Positions 43,084-51,903 of a stretch of DNA of 64,000 nucleotides are shown piece after piece (the stretch's first letter is position 1; each line of letters starts with the position of its first letter). Source of the DNA: Isochrysis galbana (taxonomy: Eukaryota; Haptophyta; Isochrysidales; Isochrysidaceae); contig CM030935.1 in NCBI GenBank assembly GCA_018136815.1, positions 6,719,592 to 6,783,591 on the forward strand, written 5' to 3'. Position numbers and translations under genes: made by a program. A model generated the notes under the pieces. That model saw nothing but the letters and a program-made list of their open reading frames with translations. It had not been told where the DNA came from and did not search any database.

Positions 43084-43709
43084 GGACGAGCACTCCGAGT
43101 ACGTGCACTCGCAAAGCAACGAATCGACGGGCGACGCGTATCGGCGAATACCGACGATGTCAGTGATGGCCCTCGAACGTTGAGTGAAATTGCTGCGAGG
43201 ATACCGCCGGGGGCTTGAGCGCAAGACGCAAGACTCCGACTGAGATCGCCGTACGTAGGAAATCGCACAATAGTGATTTTGATGTTGGGTAGCTGCACTG
43301 GCCCACTAGAGCGGATAAATAAGAATAGGTATTACGAGAAGGACTTGAGCGCTGGGAAATGGCACAGGGCAGCTCAGGTGCCAGGGGCCAAGTCCCATCG
43401 GCCNNNNNNNNNNNNNNNNNNNNNNNNNNNNNNNNNNNNNNNNNNNNNNNNNNNNNNNNNNNNNNNNNNNNNNNNNNNNNNNNNNNNNNNNNNNNNNNNN
43501 NNNGTTCATTTAACCATACGAGACGAGAGACTTAGAAGAGGAGGATTAACCCATGGATCCAAAGCGAGCACAAAATCGGCAGCTTAGCGCGGCGGCCCCC
43601 GATTTCGTACGCCACGTCCTACCACGTTCTCCCTTTTACAGGAGTTTTGCTCGGGCAGTTGCGCTGGGTCAGGCGCTGACGCGACGCTAATCATCCACTT
43701 CCGGTCGAC
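43084..43709. other. Spacer with 100-N assembly gap (43404-43503)
   Basis: 3' flank of the BROMI-like gene, then the gap, then ~200 bp before the gypsy chromodomain. The 3' LTR of the gypsy element would be expected here and may be lost in the gap. Confidence 0.6.
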
Positions 43710-44039
43710 TTAGCACTTAGCGCTACGAACGTGAACGAGAACGGTACGACTTGAAGGCAGATCAGGAGGAATACGATTTGACTCTTGAACTCGACGTGGA
43801 ACTTGATTAGACTGGGGACTTGAACTTGGACTTGAAGAGGAGTCTACAGCGGAGTGAGCTTGGGGTTGAACCGGACGGCGGTCGAAAGTGGTGTCGTACG
43901 ACTCAACTAGATCAGCACAACGCCGAAGCAACTCAATTCGAGACTCCCAAGTAGCTTCAGAACGAGGATAGCCGCGCCATTTGACGAGATACTTGAATGA
44001 AACTCCATCGCCCTTGCGATCGAGTAACTCTTCGACCAA
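43710..44039 (-). pseudogene. Gypsy chromodomain
   Basis: VEELLDRKGDGVSFKYLVKW then RGYPRSEATWESRIEL and CADLVESYD is a chromodomain with the usual aromatic positions (Y, W, W). In chromoviruses it follows the integrase and directs insertion to marked chromatin. It is separated from the integrase by a stop and frame change, and it ends in a Ser/Pro-rich tail. Confidence 0.8.
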
Positions 44040-44043
44040 ATAC

Positions 44044-45011
44044 TCATCTCAGCGAGCGGAGACGAATCGGTGACGGTAAGTACGGACGAAGATTGGAAAT
44101 GTGAACTTCATCCTTGACTTGACGATTTTCGAGATCGCGTAGACGGTACGAGTGGCCGAGATGGCTTCTTCTACTCGGTAGGACCGGAGTAGAGATATTG
44201 AAGTTTGTTGGCGTGGCCAGGGATTCGACGACAAACTCTGTCTCCTTGTTGAAGGTAACACCGAGTTTAGACTTTTGAGAGGCGGAGCGCATCGATTCAC
44301 GTTGGGCTTCTTGAGTACTTTCGAGGGCGGAACGCCACGACTCGAGAAGCTTCTTATTGAGCTCGGTGGCGTAAGTGACGGCATCGGACGGAGGCCTAGA
44401 TGGAAGCAACTCAAGAACAGGAGCAGGGTCAGCAAGTTGAGCTGGAAGACGAAGCTCCCGACCAAACAAGATAGCCGCGGGTGACTTGGGTACGACGCGA
44501 CCGGCGGTCGCTCGCATAGACATGAGAAGAAACGGAAGGTGATCGACCCAATGGGCGCCGCCTTCATTGGAGACTCGAGTCATCGTGAGGAGAGTTTGTT
44601 GAGCTCTTTCTACTAGCCTACGCCTTCGTGGCGATAGGCTTCAGTAGTGCTCAAGTCCGTGCCGGTCGCTTTGAGAATTAGGTCCACTAATCGAGAGCAA
44701 AGATTCGAGCCGGCGTCGGTTCGAAGTTGGCGAGGGACTCCATAACGAAGATACGATGAGACGCATGAAGACGTCTAGACATTTCGAGGACGAGGGGTTA
44801 CCGTTGCAAGGCTCAGCTTCATCCAACGAGAGAGAGAATCGACGAAAACAATCAGCTTGTCAAACCGGAGCGGCCGGATACGAAATCGTGAGTGGGCGCC
44901 ATCGAAAGAATATCGCAATAGACGACGTCGAAAGGATAAGATCCGATGGAAAGACCGGATGGATGGGCGAGCGGTCGCGGTAACGGTTTGCCAAGAGTGC
45001 ATTCGTGGCAC
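44044..45011 (-). pseudogene. Gypsy integrase core and C-terminal part, frameshifted
   Basis: After the RT frame ends, the integrase continues in pieces: FDKLIVFVDSLSRWMKLSLA in frame 45011-44775; YGVPRQLRTDAGSNL and TTEAYRHEGVG in another frame (~44760-44620), broken by two stops; then 44583-44044 with VDHLPFLLMSMRATAGRVVP, SPAAILFGRELRLP and a C-terminal SYRLRDLENRQVKDEVHISN segment. At least three frame changes make this copy non-functional unless the assembly is wrong here. Confidence 0.75.
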
Positions 45012-47029
45012 TCTCGAACGTATTCCGATACAGAGGCGGACATGCCAGGCCAGTACACTCGAGTACGAAGTAGGGTAGACGTCCTTGTCGCACCTGGGTG
45101 ACCAAGGTGGTCATGGTAGGCGCGGAGGTACGTGTCACGAAGGGACTCCGGAATGTACAAACGAAGAGGAGCCTCTTCCGCTTCTGAGGAGCGGTAGTAG
45201 AGTAGGCCATCGCGAAGGAGGAATCGGGAACTTTTCTTCGACGACGAGCTAGAGTCAATCGAAGAGGAAGCTTTCGGAAGGATCGACTCGACTTCAGAAA
45301 GGATCGAGCTGGCGAGATCGTCGGTAGAGAGCGCTTGACGTAATTCGTCGGCATGAGGCACGCCCACATCGAGATACGAGGAGGTAATCGACTCCGAAGA
45401 TTCCGATGCTTGACGAGCGAGCCTATCGCTTGCTTGTTGGCGGCGAGCGGTGAGGGTGGATGAAGTAACCGCGGCGGCGACTATGTCGTGAATTTCAGAA
45501 GAATCGAAAGAATGGGCGTCACTCTCCTCGAGATGGAGAGGATCGTGATCAGGCTCGAGAGCAACTAAGCGGGATAAGCCGTCGGCGTCCCAGTGAGTGA
45601 CTCCAGGTTTGTGCACGACGTCGAATCTATATTCGGCTAGCTTTAGGACCCATCGCATGAGGCGCGAGGCTGGACCACCGGTGACTTGATCTTTCATCGT
45701 GTGAAGCCAGCGCAAAGCTGAATGGTCTACGACGAGGGTGAAGTGGCGACCCCAAAGATAAGGCCTCCAATTTCGGATCGATTCTAGCGCTGCTAGAAGT
45801 TCGATTTCAGTGACTGTCCAATGGCGCTCAGCCGGACTCAAGCTACGACCGTAGTATGCAACGACGCGCTCTCTCCCTTCGTCGTCTTTTTGGGCGAGGA
45901 CGCCGGCGATGCCGAGCTTGCTAGCACCGTCGGTTTTAACGAGGAAAGGACGGTCGTCTCGAGGAGGTGCAAGTACGGGTTCTTCACAGATAGCTTGCTT
46001 GAGATCTTCGATAGCCTGTCGACAGGCTTCTGTTTGCGACTCGACCGGGACGTCGCACCCTTTCCGCGTGAGAGCGGTTAACGGCGCCGCACGGATCGCA
46101 AAACGACGGATGAAACGGCGGTAGTAGGAGCACAATCCAAGGAACGAACGGACGGCTTCGATCGAGTTGATTTGGGTTGGGTCGATTTTCGAGACAGCTT
46201 CCACTTTCTTGGGATCCATCCGAAGACCTTCACGCGAAACAACGTGGCCGAGATATTCAGCCGAGGTGGCAAAGAAAACGCATTTCGACATCTTGCAAGT
46301 GAGGCCCGCCCAGATGAGACGTTCCAAGACAAGATCAAGACGGTGTAACATTTGTTGGAATGACGACTCTTCCCTGGCCTGCAGCGAGTCACCTACACCT
46401 GTCGACCAGGCGCCGACATCATCCAAGTATGGCATACAAATCTCCCATGCCAGCCCACCGAGAACGGCGTCCATGAGGCGGCACATATACGAGGGACCGG
46501 ATTGAACACCGAAAGGCAAGTAATTGAACTCGTACTTGCCGCGATGAGTAGTGAACGCGGTGATATGTTTATCGGATTCTTTGATCGGTATACCCCAGAA
46601 ACCAGATGCCAGGTCCAGGGTGCAAAGGAATAGAGAATCGAGGTTGCCTTGACCGGACGACAATCGGTCGATGGCTTCTACCGTGAGGGGAAGAGGGCTG
46701 TCCTCTAGACGAAGCTTGGAGTTGACGTCGCGATAATCTACGCAGAAACGTACGGAGCCATCCTTCTTAGTGACTAACACGACTCGAGAGGCCCACGACG
46801 AATTTGATTTCCTAATGATGCCCGCGGACTCCATCTTGCAAACTTCGTCCTCTATGATCTTCTCACCCTCTCGTCCAACTCTAGACGGTGCGTGACGGTG
46901 AGCTTCGGCTCCGGGGTTGAGCGGTAGCTCTACCTCCATCACGTGAGTGTGATTCGGGTTAGTCGGGTCAATTGCGAAAGCAGCGATACGTCGGGCCAGT
47001 AGACGACGAACTTGTTCACGTTGGGGCAT
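44852..47029 (-). CDS. Gypsy reverse transcriptase, RNase H and integrase N-terminus
   Basis: 725 codons, overlapping the protease frame by 91 bases and lying in the -1 frame relative to it. An ATG opens the frame at 47029. RT motifs: SWASRVVLVTKKDGSVRFCV, LDLASGFWGIPI, YLPFGVQSGP and the active site PYLDDVG (YxDD, near 46425). Connection: SFLGLCSYYRRFIRRFA. RNase H: FLVKTDGASKLGIAGVL, ERHWTVTEIELLAALESI and VVDHSALRWL. The integrase zinc finger follows (AYHDHLGHPGATRT...YWPGM...CHECTLGK, HHCC type). The frame then reads FDVVYCDIL, the first catalytic Asp region, and stops at 44852. RT and RNase H look complete. Confidence 0.9.
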   Translation of the reverse strand: MPQREQVRRLLARRIAAFAIDPTNPNHTHVMEVELPLNPGAEAHRHAPSRVGREGEKIIEDEVCKMESAGIIRKSNSSWASRVVLVTKKDGSVRFCVDYRDVNSKLRLEDSPLPLTVEAIDRLSSGQGNLDSLFLCTLDLASGFWGIPIKESDKHITAFTTHRGKYEFNYLPFGVQSGPSYMCRLMDAVLGGLAWEICMPYLDDVGAWSTGVGDSLQAREESSFQQMLHRLDLVLERLIWAGLTCKMSKCVFFATSAEYLGHVVSREGLRMDPKKVEAVSKIDPTQINSIEAVRSFLGLCSYYRRFIRRFAIRAAPLTALTRKGCDVPVESQTEACRQAIEDLKQAICEEPVLAPPRDDRPFLVKTDGASKLGIAGVLAQKDDEGRERVVAYYGRSLSPAERHWTVTEIELLAALESIRNWRPYLWGRHFTLVVDHSALRWLHTMKDQVTGGPASRLMRWVLKLAEYRFDVVHKPGVTHWDADGLSRLVALEPDHDPLHLEESDAHSFDSSEIHDIVAAAVTSSTLTARRQQASDRLARQASESSESITSSYLDVGVPHADELRQALSTDDLASSILSEVESILPKASSSIDSSSSSKKSSRFLLRDGLLYYRSSEAEEAPLRLYIPESLRDTYLRAYHDHLGHPGATRTSTLLRTRVYWPGMSASVSEYVRECHECTLGKPLPRPLAHPSGLSIGSYPFDVVYCDILSMAPTHDFVSGRSGLTS

Positions 47030-50000
47030 CGAGAGACGGCCTCGGGGTCGATCTTGGCTGCCTCGAGGAGCTTGCGTTGGTCCTCGTTGAGCGACTCAAT
47101 CACATCCGGCGAGTTATTGTCACCGACGCGGTGATAAGTTCCAGCGTGAATCTTGAATCGAACCTGTAGCGAAGCTACAGGATGGAACGACGGAAGGTGT
47201 AGTGGTTTGGGGTCAGTATTGGCCACCGTAACCGCGATGGTGTGGTCGGATTTCGGCCTCTCTACTTGAGGGATGACGAGCGGAGAGCTGTCAATAGTCT
47301 CGCGTGTAGGGAGTCGGTCCACGAGCATGGCGCAGTCTTCGTGTTCTCGAAGAGCTAGCGGAATTCGGACGTGAAACGTCGCCCGATGATAGGCCGGGAT
47401 CGTGATAGGTTCATGGGTATATAGGAGGTACTCGGAGCCACAAGACGCCGGCGCTTTGGCGGCAAACTCATCGGCCGTGTTGAAGAGCGGCTCGGAGACT
47501 AGCTGGTTGTCGTTTTCGGCGGCTTGCGGCCCTCGGAAGAAGTCAGTCGTGATTGGGTTCGCGGAGGTCGGACAGACCTGTGCACAAGTCATGCTGACAG
47601 GGACCACCGCTATCGGTGACGTCGAGACGCGAAAGATCGGCGGAGCGTCGGGGCTTGGACTGCCATTAACCTCAAGAGGAGCCACCGTGGATGGGGCACC
47701 GAGGGTGATAGAGCCGTCCGCGCTGTCGGAGGCGAGCTGAATCGAAGCGGCGTGCGTAGCTAAGAAGTCGTTCCCGAGCAGTAGCATCGGGTTGCCTTCA
47801 ATCACCATGAACGTATGACGAAAGAGAAATCCACCGACGGAGAAAACGATTCGAGCCTTGCCTCGCGTGATAAGAGGTAGGCCGTCTGGGCCATGGAGCG
47901 GTGTCACTACGGCTTGCGGCAGCCGCTCGACGCATGCGTCGTTGGGTAGGCTGGACAAGAGGGAAGTGGTCACGACCGACGGGCCAGCTCCGGTGTCAGC
48001 GAGTGTGCTGTTGACCGTGAGGGCGGAGTCGGCTAAGATTACTCCTTCTTTGCCGGCAGCCTCGCCGGAGCGGCAGACCATTAGATCTCGAACATATAGA
48101 CAATGCCTTGGGTAGGCAGATGGTAGGGTATCCACGACGCTCTCCGGCCGGTGCGCGGTCACGTGTGCAATGGTGTCGGACAGGGACGGGGTTGGTCGCC
48201 AGCGTCGTTGCTCGGGTGAATTCGTCGTCAAACTGGTCGTCGTCTCTTCGGGTACTCCGACTGCCGCTATCGTGGCAGAGGGCCTAGAGGGGTCGTCCTC
48301 GTTGGTAGCGGTACAGGGTGATAGCTTGGGACTAGTGTAGCCCAGGCCTCTCTTGTCGGTGGGGTGCCTCGGGTGGTCGGACATCTTTTCCCAATCTTTC
48401 TCGAGACGGGCTTGGGCTTCTGTCTTGGGTCTTCGAACTAATGAGGCTAGCTCTTCGGCGCGGATGCCTTTGGCTTCCACGAACTCGATCGGCGCTCGGA
48501 CGGCAGCGGCGAGGTCGGATTCCTCGTCGGCGTTTCGTCCGGCTAGAGCTTGCGCTCTTATTTCGTCAGCGGTTTCGAGCGTGACGTTGGACCATTTCTG
48601 GTCCCCGTTCACTCCGAATGATTGCCATTGTTGGCGCCGCTTCCGGAGAGTCGTCGGCGTCGTCGGACGCGGCGAGCTCGCGCGTGCCGGAGGCGGGGCG
48701 GTCCATGGAGAGAATGGGTCGTGGAGTGTAGACTCGGAGGCGTGGAGTGGCGTGTCGTTGTCGTGGTTATCGTGGGTTTCTTTTTGGTCTTCGTGGTTGT
48801 CTGACTCGGGAGTAGCTGGACGGGAAACAACGGGGTCGGAAGAAACTTCACTCGTTTCCCTCCCCCTCTCATAACGATGAAGAGCCGACCACGGCTCGTA
48901 GGCGGTAGCCTCGGTCGAGCTAAGTGAAGGCCGGTCCAATAGGCTGCACCGCGCGCAAGCGAGTAGCTCTAACGCGGACAATTTCTTCGTCGACGTCTGG
49001 TCTCGCTGTTGGCTCAAATGTCGAAGAAGAACAGGCATCCAATGGATCGCCATCGCTCCAGCTACACCGACGTAGGTGCGGCTGCGAAGAGCGCCACGGT
49101 GCGGTGAAGGAGAGAGGTTAGCCATGGCCGACTCACGGCCATCCACGACGCAAGTTGGCTGGAGGGGCGGCAGCCCTTTGGTGAGGTACAACCCGGTGGC
49201 TTTCTGGTGTCCAGTGCCGTGCTCCCAGGGTTGGACGAATTGGGTCGGGGTCAACCCCCCGACTAAACGGCGAGCTTCCGCATGCATCCGAGGGTTCTCG
49301 ACCGCTACAAACGGAGCAGTGGCGGAGGCCATTGACTTGAAGACGCGAGCGGCCGACTCAAGAGCGGCACGACGTCCGGGTTCTTGGGAGAGCCATTGAC
49401 TGCTGACAGCGGAGAGGTACGTGCAGGGCGGGTGGGCGATGACTAGGTCCCAACCTAGGTTTTGGACATGAAGCGCGTCGCCTTGGAAGTGGGGCACGTA
49501 ATCGATCTCGGAAGGATACAAATCGCACGTAGCTACATCAGCACCGGCGAGTAGGAACATGGAGGAGACGACGCCGCTCGTCTCGCCAACGACGAGAACG
49601 CGTGGTGCGTGACAGCCAGACGTCAGCCCGTCTTGGACTCGTTGATTCATCTTCGTGAGCTCAGCGCAAAGCTCATCGAAGTGCTTGGGTAGCGCGGTGG
49701 CAGGCGAGGCTAGGGTGCCATTGCGAGGCCGGCGAAGCTCTTGGGCTGCCTCCGTGAGGTGCCGAGGTAATACCACCGCAGAGCCGCTCGCTCGTGCACG
49801 AAGAGAGGCGAGAGCGTGGAGAGCGGGTGACGGGGTATCATCACGGGTGCCGACATCGGAGTTGTTTTGAGAGGAATCGAAGGACTGGATCGCGGACGCA
49901 TTGATCGCTGCCACGCGCATGATGGTGGTGGCAGTGGTATCGAGAGGCAGGCAGTGCTCGGAGGCGGCGACCGGTGGCCGCAGCGACGTAGGACGAATGG

Positions 50001-51903
50001 AAGAAGACTCGGATATCGACGACGTAGAGACGGGCTCGGAGGACGGGATTGACGAAGAAACTCGGAGAAGTGGGGTGTCGGACGGCGGCGACGGACGCCG
50101 CGGCCGCGAGACCACCGGTGAGAGACATGAAGGACATGGCTCAGGGACTCGGTTGGGCTGGCTCAATGGGCGTAGAAGCTCGGTTTGGGAGGCCGCCGTT
50201 CCTCGACGTGCAGAGGAGTTGTGGTCACTCTCCATGGTCACGTCGGAAGAGGAGACGTCGTTGCATTCTGTCGTCGGCGGGGTCGGCGCCGGCGAAAGAA
50301 GGGACGTGGCTGTCGTAGAAGCCGGCTGCGGGGAAGGCTGGGGCCAGGGTGGTGGCTCTGCGGCAGCGGCTGGCGTGGGTAGTGGCCGAAGAGGTTCTGC
50401 AATGCGAAGCATTCTTCGGAGGACTTGGCTCGGGCTAGCGGGTGGATGGACCGCTGAAATTACGGTGGATTCAGACTCGAATTCGGAAGACTCGGCGACT
50501 TGAGAGGGGCTAGGAGACGGCTGTTCAAGCTCCTCCAGGGCTCTCGGTTGATGGGGTGGCGTGGGAACGCCGGTGGTCGACCGCGGACTCCGCGGTGACG
50601 TTAATTTGTACTCGGACTCGGACTCGTCGTTTCTGGCGTGCTGGACGCCAATAACAGGGCTAACTTTCGAAATGGGAACGGACGGGGCCGGCTCAAAGGT
50701 GAAGCCCCCTGGCGTCGCAACCGTCGGTGAGGACGAAGCTGAAGCTTGTGATGACAATAGGGGCACGGTGGCCAGCACCGGTTGGCTCGGTGCGGCCGAA
50801 ATCTCGGACTCGGTGACGGGCTTGATTACGCGGGCTCGGGATGCACTGTCTTGTGCGATTGGACTCGGACTCGGAACGGAAACGGAAGGGATCGGCTCGG
50901 CGGCGTGCAGCCTGCTGGAGTGGCAGGCCGGCTGCGGCGAGACTCGGAACGGTGGCTCGGACAAGGACACAGTGGCTGTCGTCGAGGGCTTCGGCGTCAG
51001 CTTGTGTTTGGACTCGATACGCGGTGGCTCGTGAAACGGGGCTCGGTTGTGGTTGGAATTCTGGAAGTGACCGGAGATTCCAAATGACTCAGACTCGGGG
51101 CGCGGAGGACCGAAGGTGAACACTCCCGCGGAAGGAGTGGTCGTCGGAGGCTCAGTGAGTGGCTGGAGCTCCGTTAATCCTGCGGTCGACCGCGTGGTAG
51201 GACTCGGTGACGTTGTAAACTCGGACTCGGACTCGGACTCGGACTCGGATGGCTCAGAACGGGGTTTGCTCAAAACAGGCTTGGACTCGGACTCGAAAGA
51301 AAGTGGGGAAGAACCGGAGAACTGCGCCTCCATCGTCGTAGTAATGGAGACTAGTGATACCGGTGATGACTGGGCTGGGCTCAGACTCGTAGATGGGCTC
51401 GCGGTGGCGTAAGACGAAGAGGGTAATTCTGAACGTGACTTGGACTCGGACTCGTACTCGGGAGACGTTTTGTGGCTCGGACATGCGAAATTTGATTTGA
51501 AGGATTGAAGGTTGGATTGGGCCTGCGGCGGCTGGATTTTCGCAGACCGTGAGGTCTTGGACTGGGGATGCTTGAGGAGTGGCGGAAGGTAGCGGTTGAG
51601 CGGCTTGAGTTGATAGAGAGGCGGTGACGGTTGACTTGGTTTTGAGGACTCGTGCGTGATATCGAGAATCAGGATGGAATCATCGGCATTGGGAGAAATA
51701 GGGGCAATCGGCGAGGAGGCAGGAGAAAGAGGGGGATGGAGGTGGCAGGGCTTGTCTGGAACTTGGGGAATCTTGGGGTACCGGTTGGAGGCCGTAGAAG
51801 TACTCGGCCGTAGCGTAATACGATCTTTTGGTGGGTGGCGTTCAGGCCCACTACCCTGGACTGGTAGCGGGGTAACAGCGCGGACGTGGGCCCCGCCGGC
51901 GAC
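46939..51903 (-). CDS. Gypsy polyprotein segment: Ser-rich linker, phage-type DNA methyltransferase-like domain, aspartic protease
   Basis: Same frame as gag. It is open from the base after the gag TAG, and the first ATG is only at 51333. The N-terminal ~700 codons are Ser/Pro/Glu-rich, with an SESESESE run coded by a GGACTC hexamer repeat near 51220-51260. At about 49610-49030 is a compact domain: VVGETSGVVSSMFLLAGADV, IAHPPCTYLSAVSSQW, APFVAVENPRM, TPTQFVQPWEHGTGHQKATG and RSRTYVGVAGAMAIHW. The PPC and ENP motifs and the QPW...KAT...LPPL...RSRTY series match phage DNA methyltransferase-like proteins of the cytosine-5 superfamily. A retropepsin follows (LADTGAGPSVV near 47990, MLLLGNDFLATHA near 47770). 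The frame ends at 46939 inside the RT overlap. Confidence 0.75.
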   Translation of the reverse strand, partial: VAGGAHVRAVTPLPVQGSGPERHPPKDRITLRPSTSTASNRYPKIPQVPDKPCHLHPPLSPASSPIAPISPNADDSILILDITHESSKPSQPSPPLYQLKPLNRYLPPLLKHPQSKTSRSAKIQPPQAQSNLQSFKSNFACPSHKTSPEYESESKSRSELPSSSYATASPSTSLSPAQSSPVSLVSITTTMEAQFSGSSPLSFESESKPVLSKPRSEPSESESESESEFTTSPSPTTRSTAGLTELQPLTEPPTTTPSAGVFTFGPPRPESESFGISGHFQNSNHNRAPFHEPPRIESKHKLTPKPSTTATVSLSEPPFRVSPQPACHSSRLHAAEPIPSVSVPSPSPIAQDSASRARVIKPVTESEISAAPSQPVLATVPLLSSQASASSSPTVATPGGFTFEPAPSVPISKVSPVIGVQHARNDESESEYKLTSPRSPRSTTGVPTPPHQPRALEELEQPSPSPSQVAESSEFESESTVISAVHPPASPSQVLRRMLRIAEPLRPLPTPAAAAEPPPWPQPSPQPASTTATSLLSPAPTPPTTECNDVSSSDVTMESDHNSSARRGTAASQTELLRPLSQPNRVPEPCPSCLSPVVSRPRRPSPPSDTPLLRVSSSIPSSEPVSTSSISESSSIRPTSLRPPVAASEHCLPLDTTATTIMRVAAINASAIQSFDSSQNNSDVGTRDDTPSPALHALASLRARASGSAVVLPRHLTEAAQELRRPRNGTLASPATALPKHFDELCAELTKMNQRVQDGLTSGCHAPRVLVVGETSGVVSSMFLLAGADVATCDLYPSEIDYVPHFQGDALHVQNLGWDLVIAHPPCTYLSAVSSQWLSQEPGRRAALESAARVFKSMASATAPFVAVENPRMHAEARRLVGGLTPTQFVQPWEHGTGHQKATGLYLTKGLPPLQPTCVVDGRESAMANLSPSPHRGALRSRTYVGVAGAMAIHWMPVLLRHLSQQRDQTSTKKLSALELLACARCSLLDRPSLSSTEATAYEPWSALHRYERGRETSEVSSDPVVSRPATPESDNHEDQKETHDNHDNDTPLHASESTLHDPFSPWTAPPPARASSPRPTTPTTLRKRRQQWQSFGVNGDQKWSNVTLETADEIRAQALAGRNADEESDLAAAVRAPIEFVEAKGIRAEELASLVRRPKTEAQARLEKDWEKMSDHPRHPTDKRGLGYTSPKLSPCTATNEDDPSRPSATIAAVGVPEETTTSLTTNSPEQRRWRPTPSLSDTIAHVTAHRPESVVDTLPSAYPRHCLYVRDLMVCRSGEAAGKEGVILADSALTVNSTLADTGAGPSVVTTSLLSSLPNDACVERLPQAVVTPLHGPDGLPLITRGKARIVFSVGGFLFRHTFMVIEGNPMLLLGNDFLATHAASIQLASDSADGSITLGAPSTVAPLEVNGSPSPDAPPIFRVSTSPIAVVPVSMTCAQVCPTSANPITTDFFRGPQAAENDNQLVSEPLFNTADEFAAKAPASCGSEYLLYTHEPITIPAYHRATFHVRIPLALREHEDCAMLVDRLPTRETIDSSPLVIPQVERPKSDHTIAVTVANTDPKPLHLPSFHPVASLQVRFKIHAGTYHRVGDNNSPDVIESLNEDQRKLLEAAKIDPEAVSRCPNVNKFVVYWPDVSLLSQLTRLTRITLT

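Noticed and set aside
46939-47029. A classical slippery heptamer for -1 frameshifting
   Set aside because: Scanning the overlap gave no X-XXY-YYZ in the right phase; the closest (CCCCAAC) does not fit.
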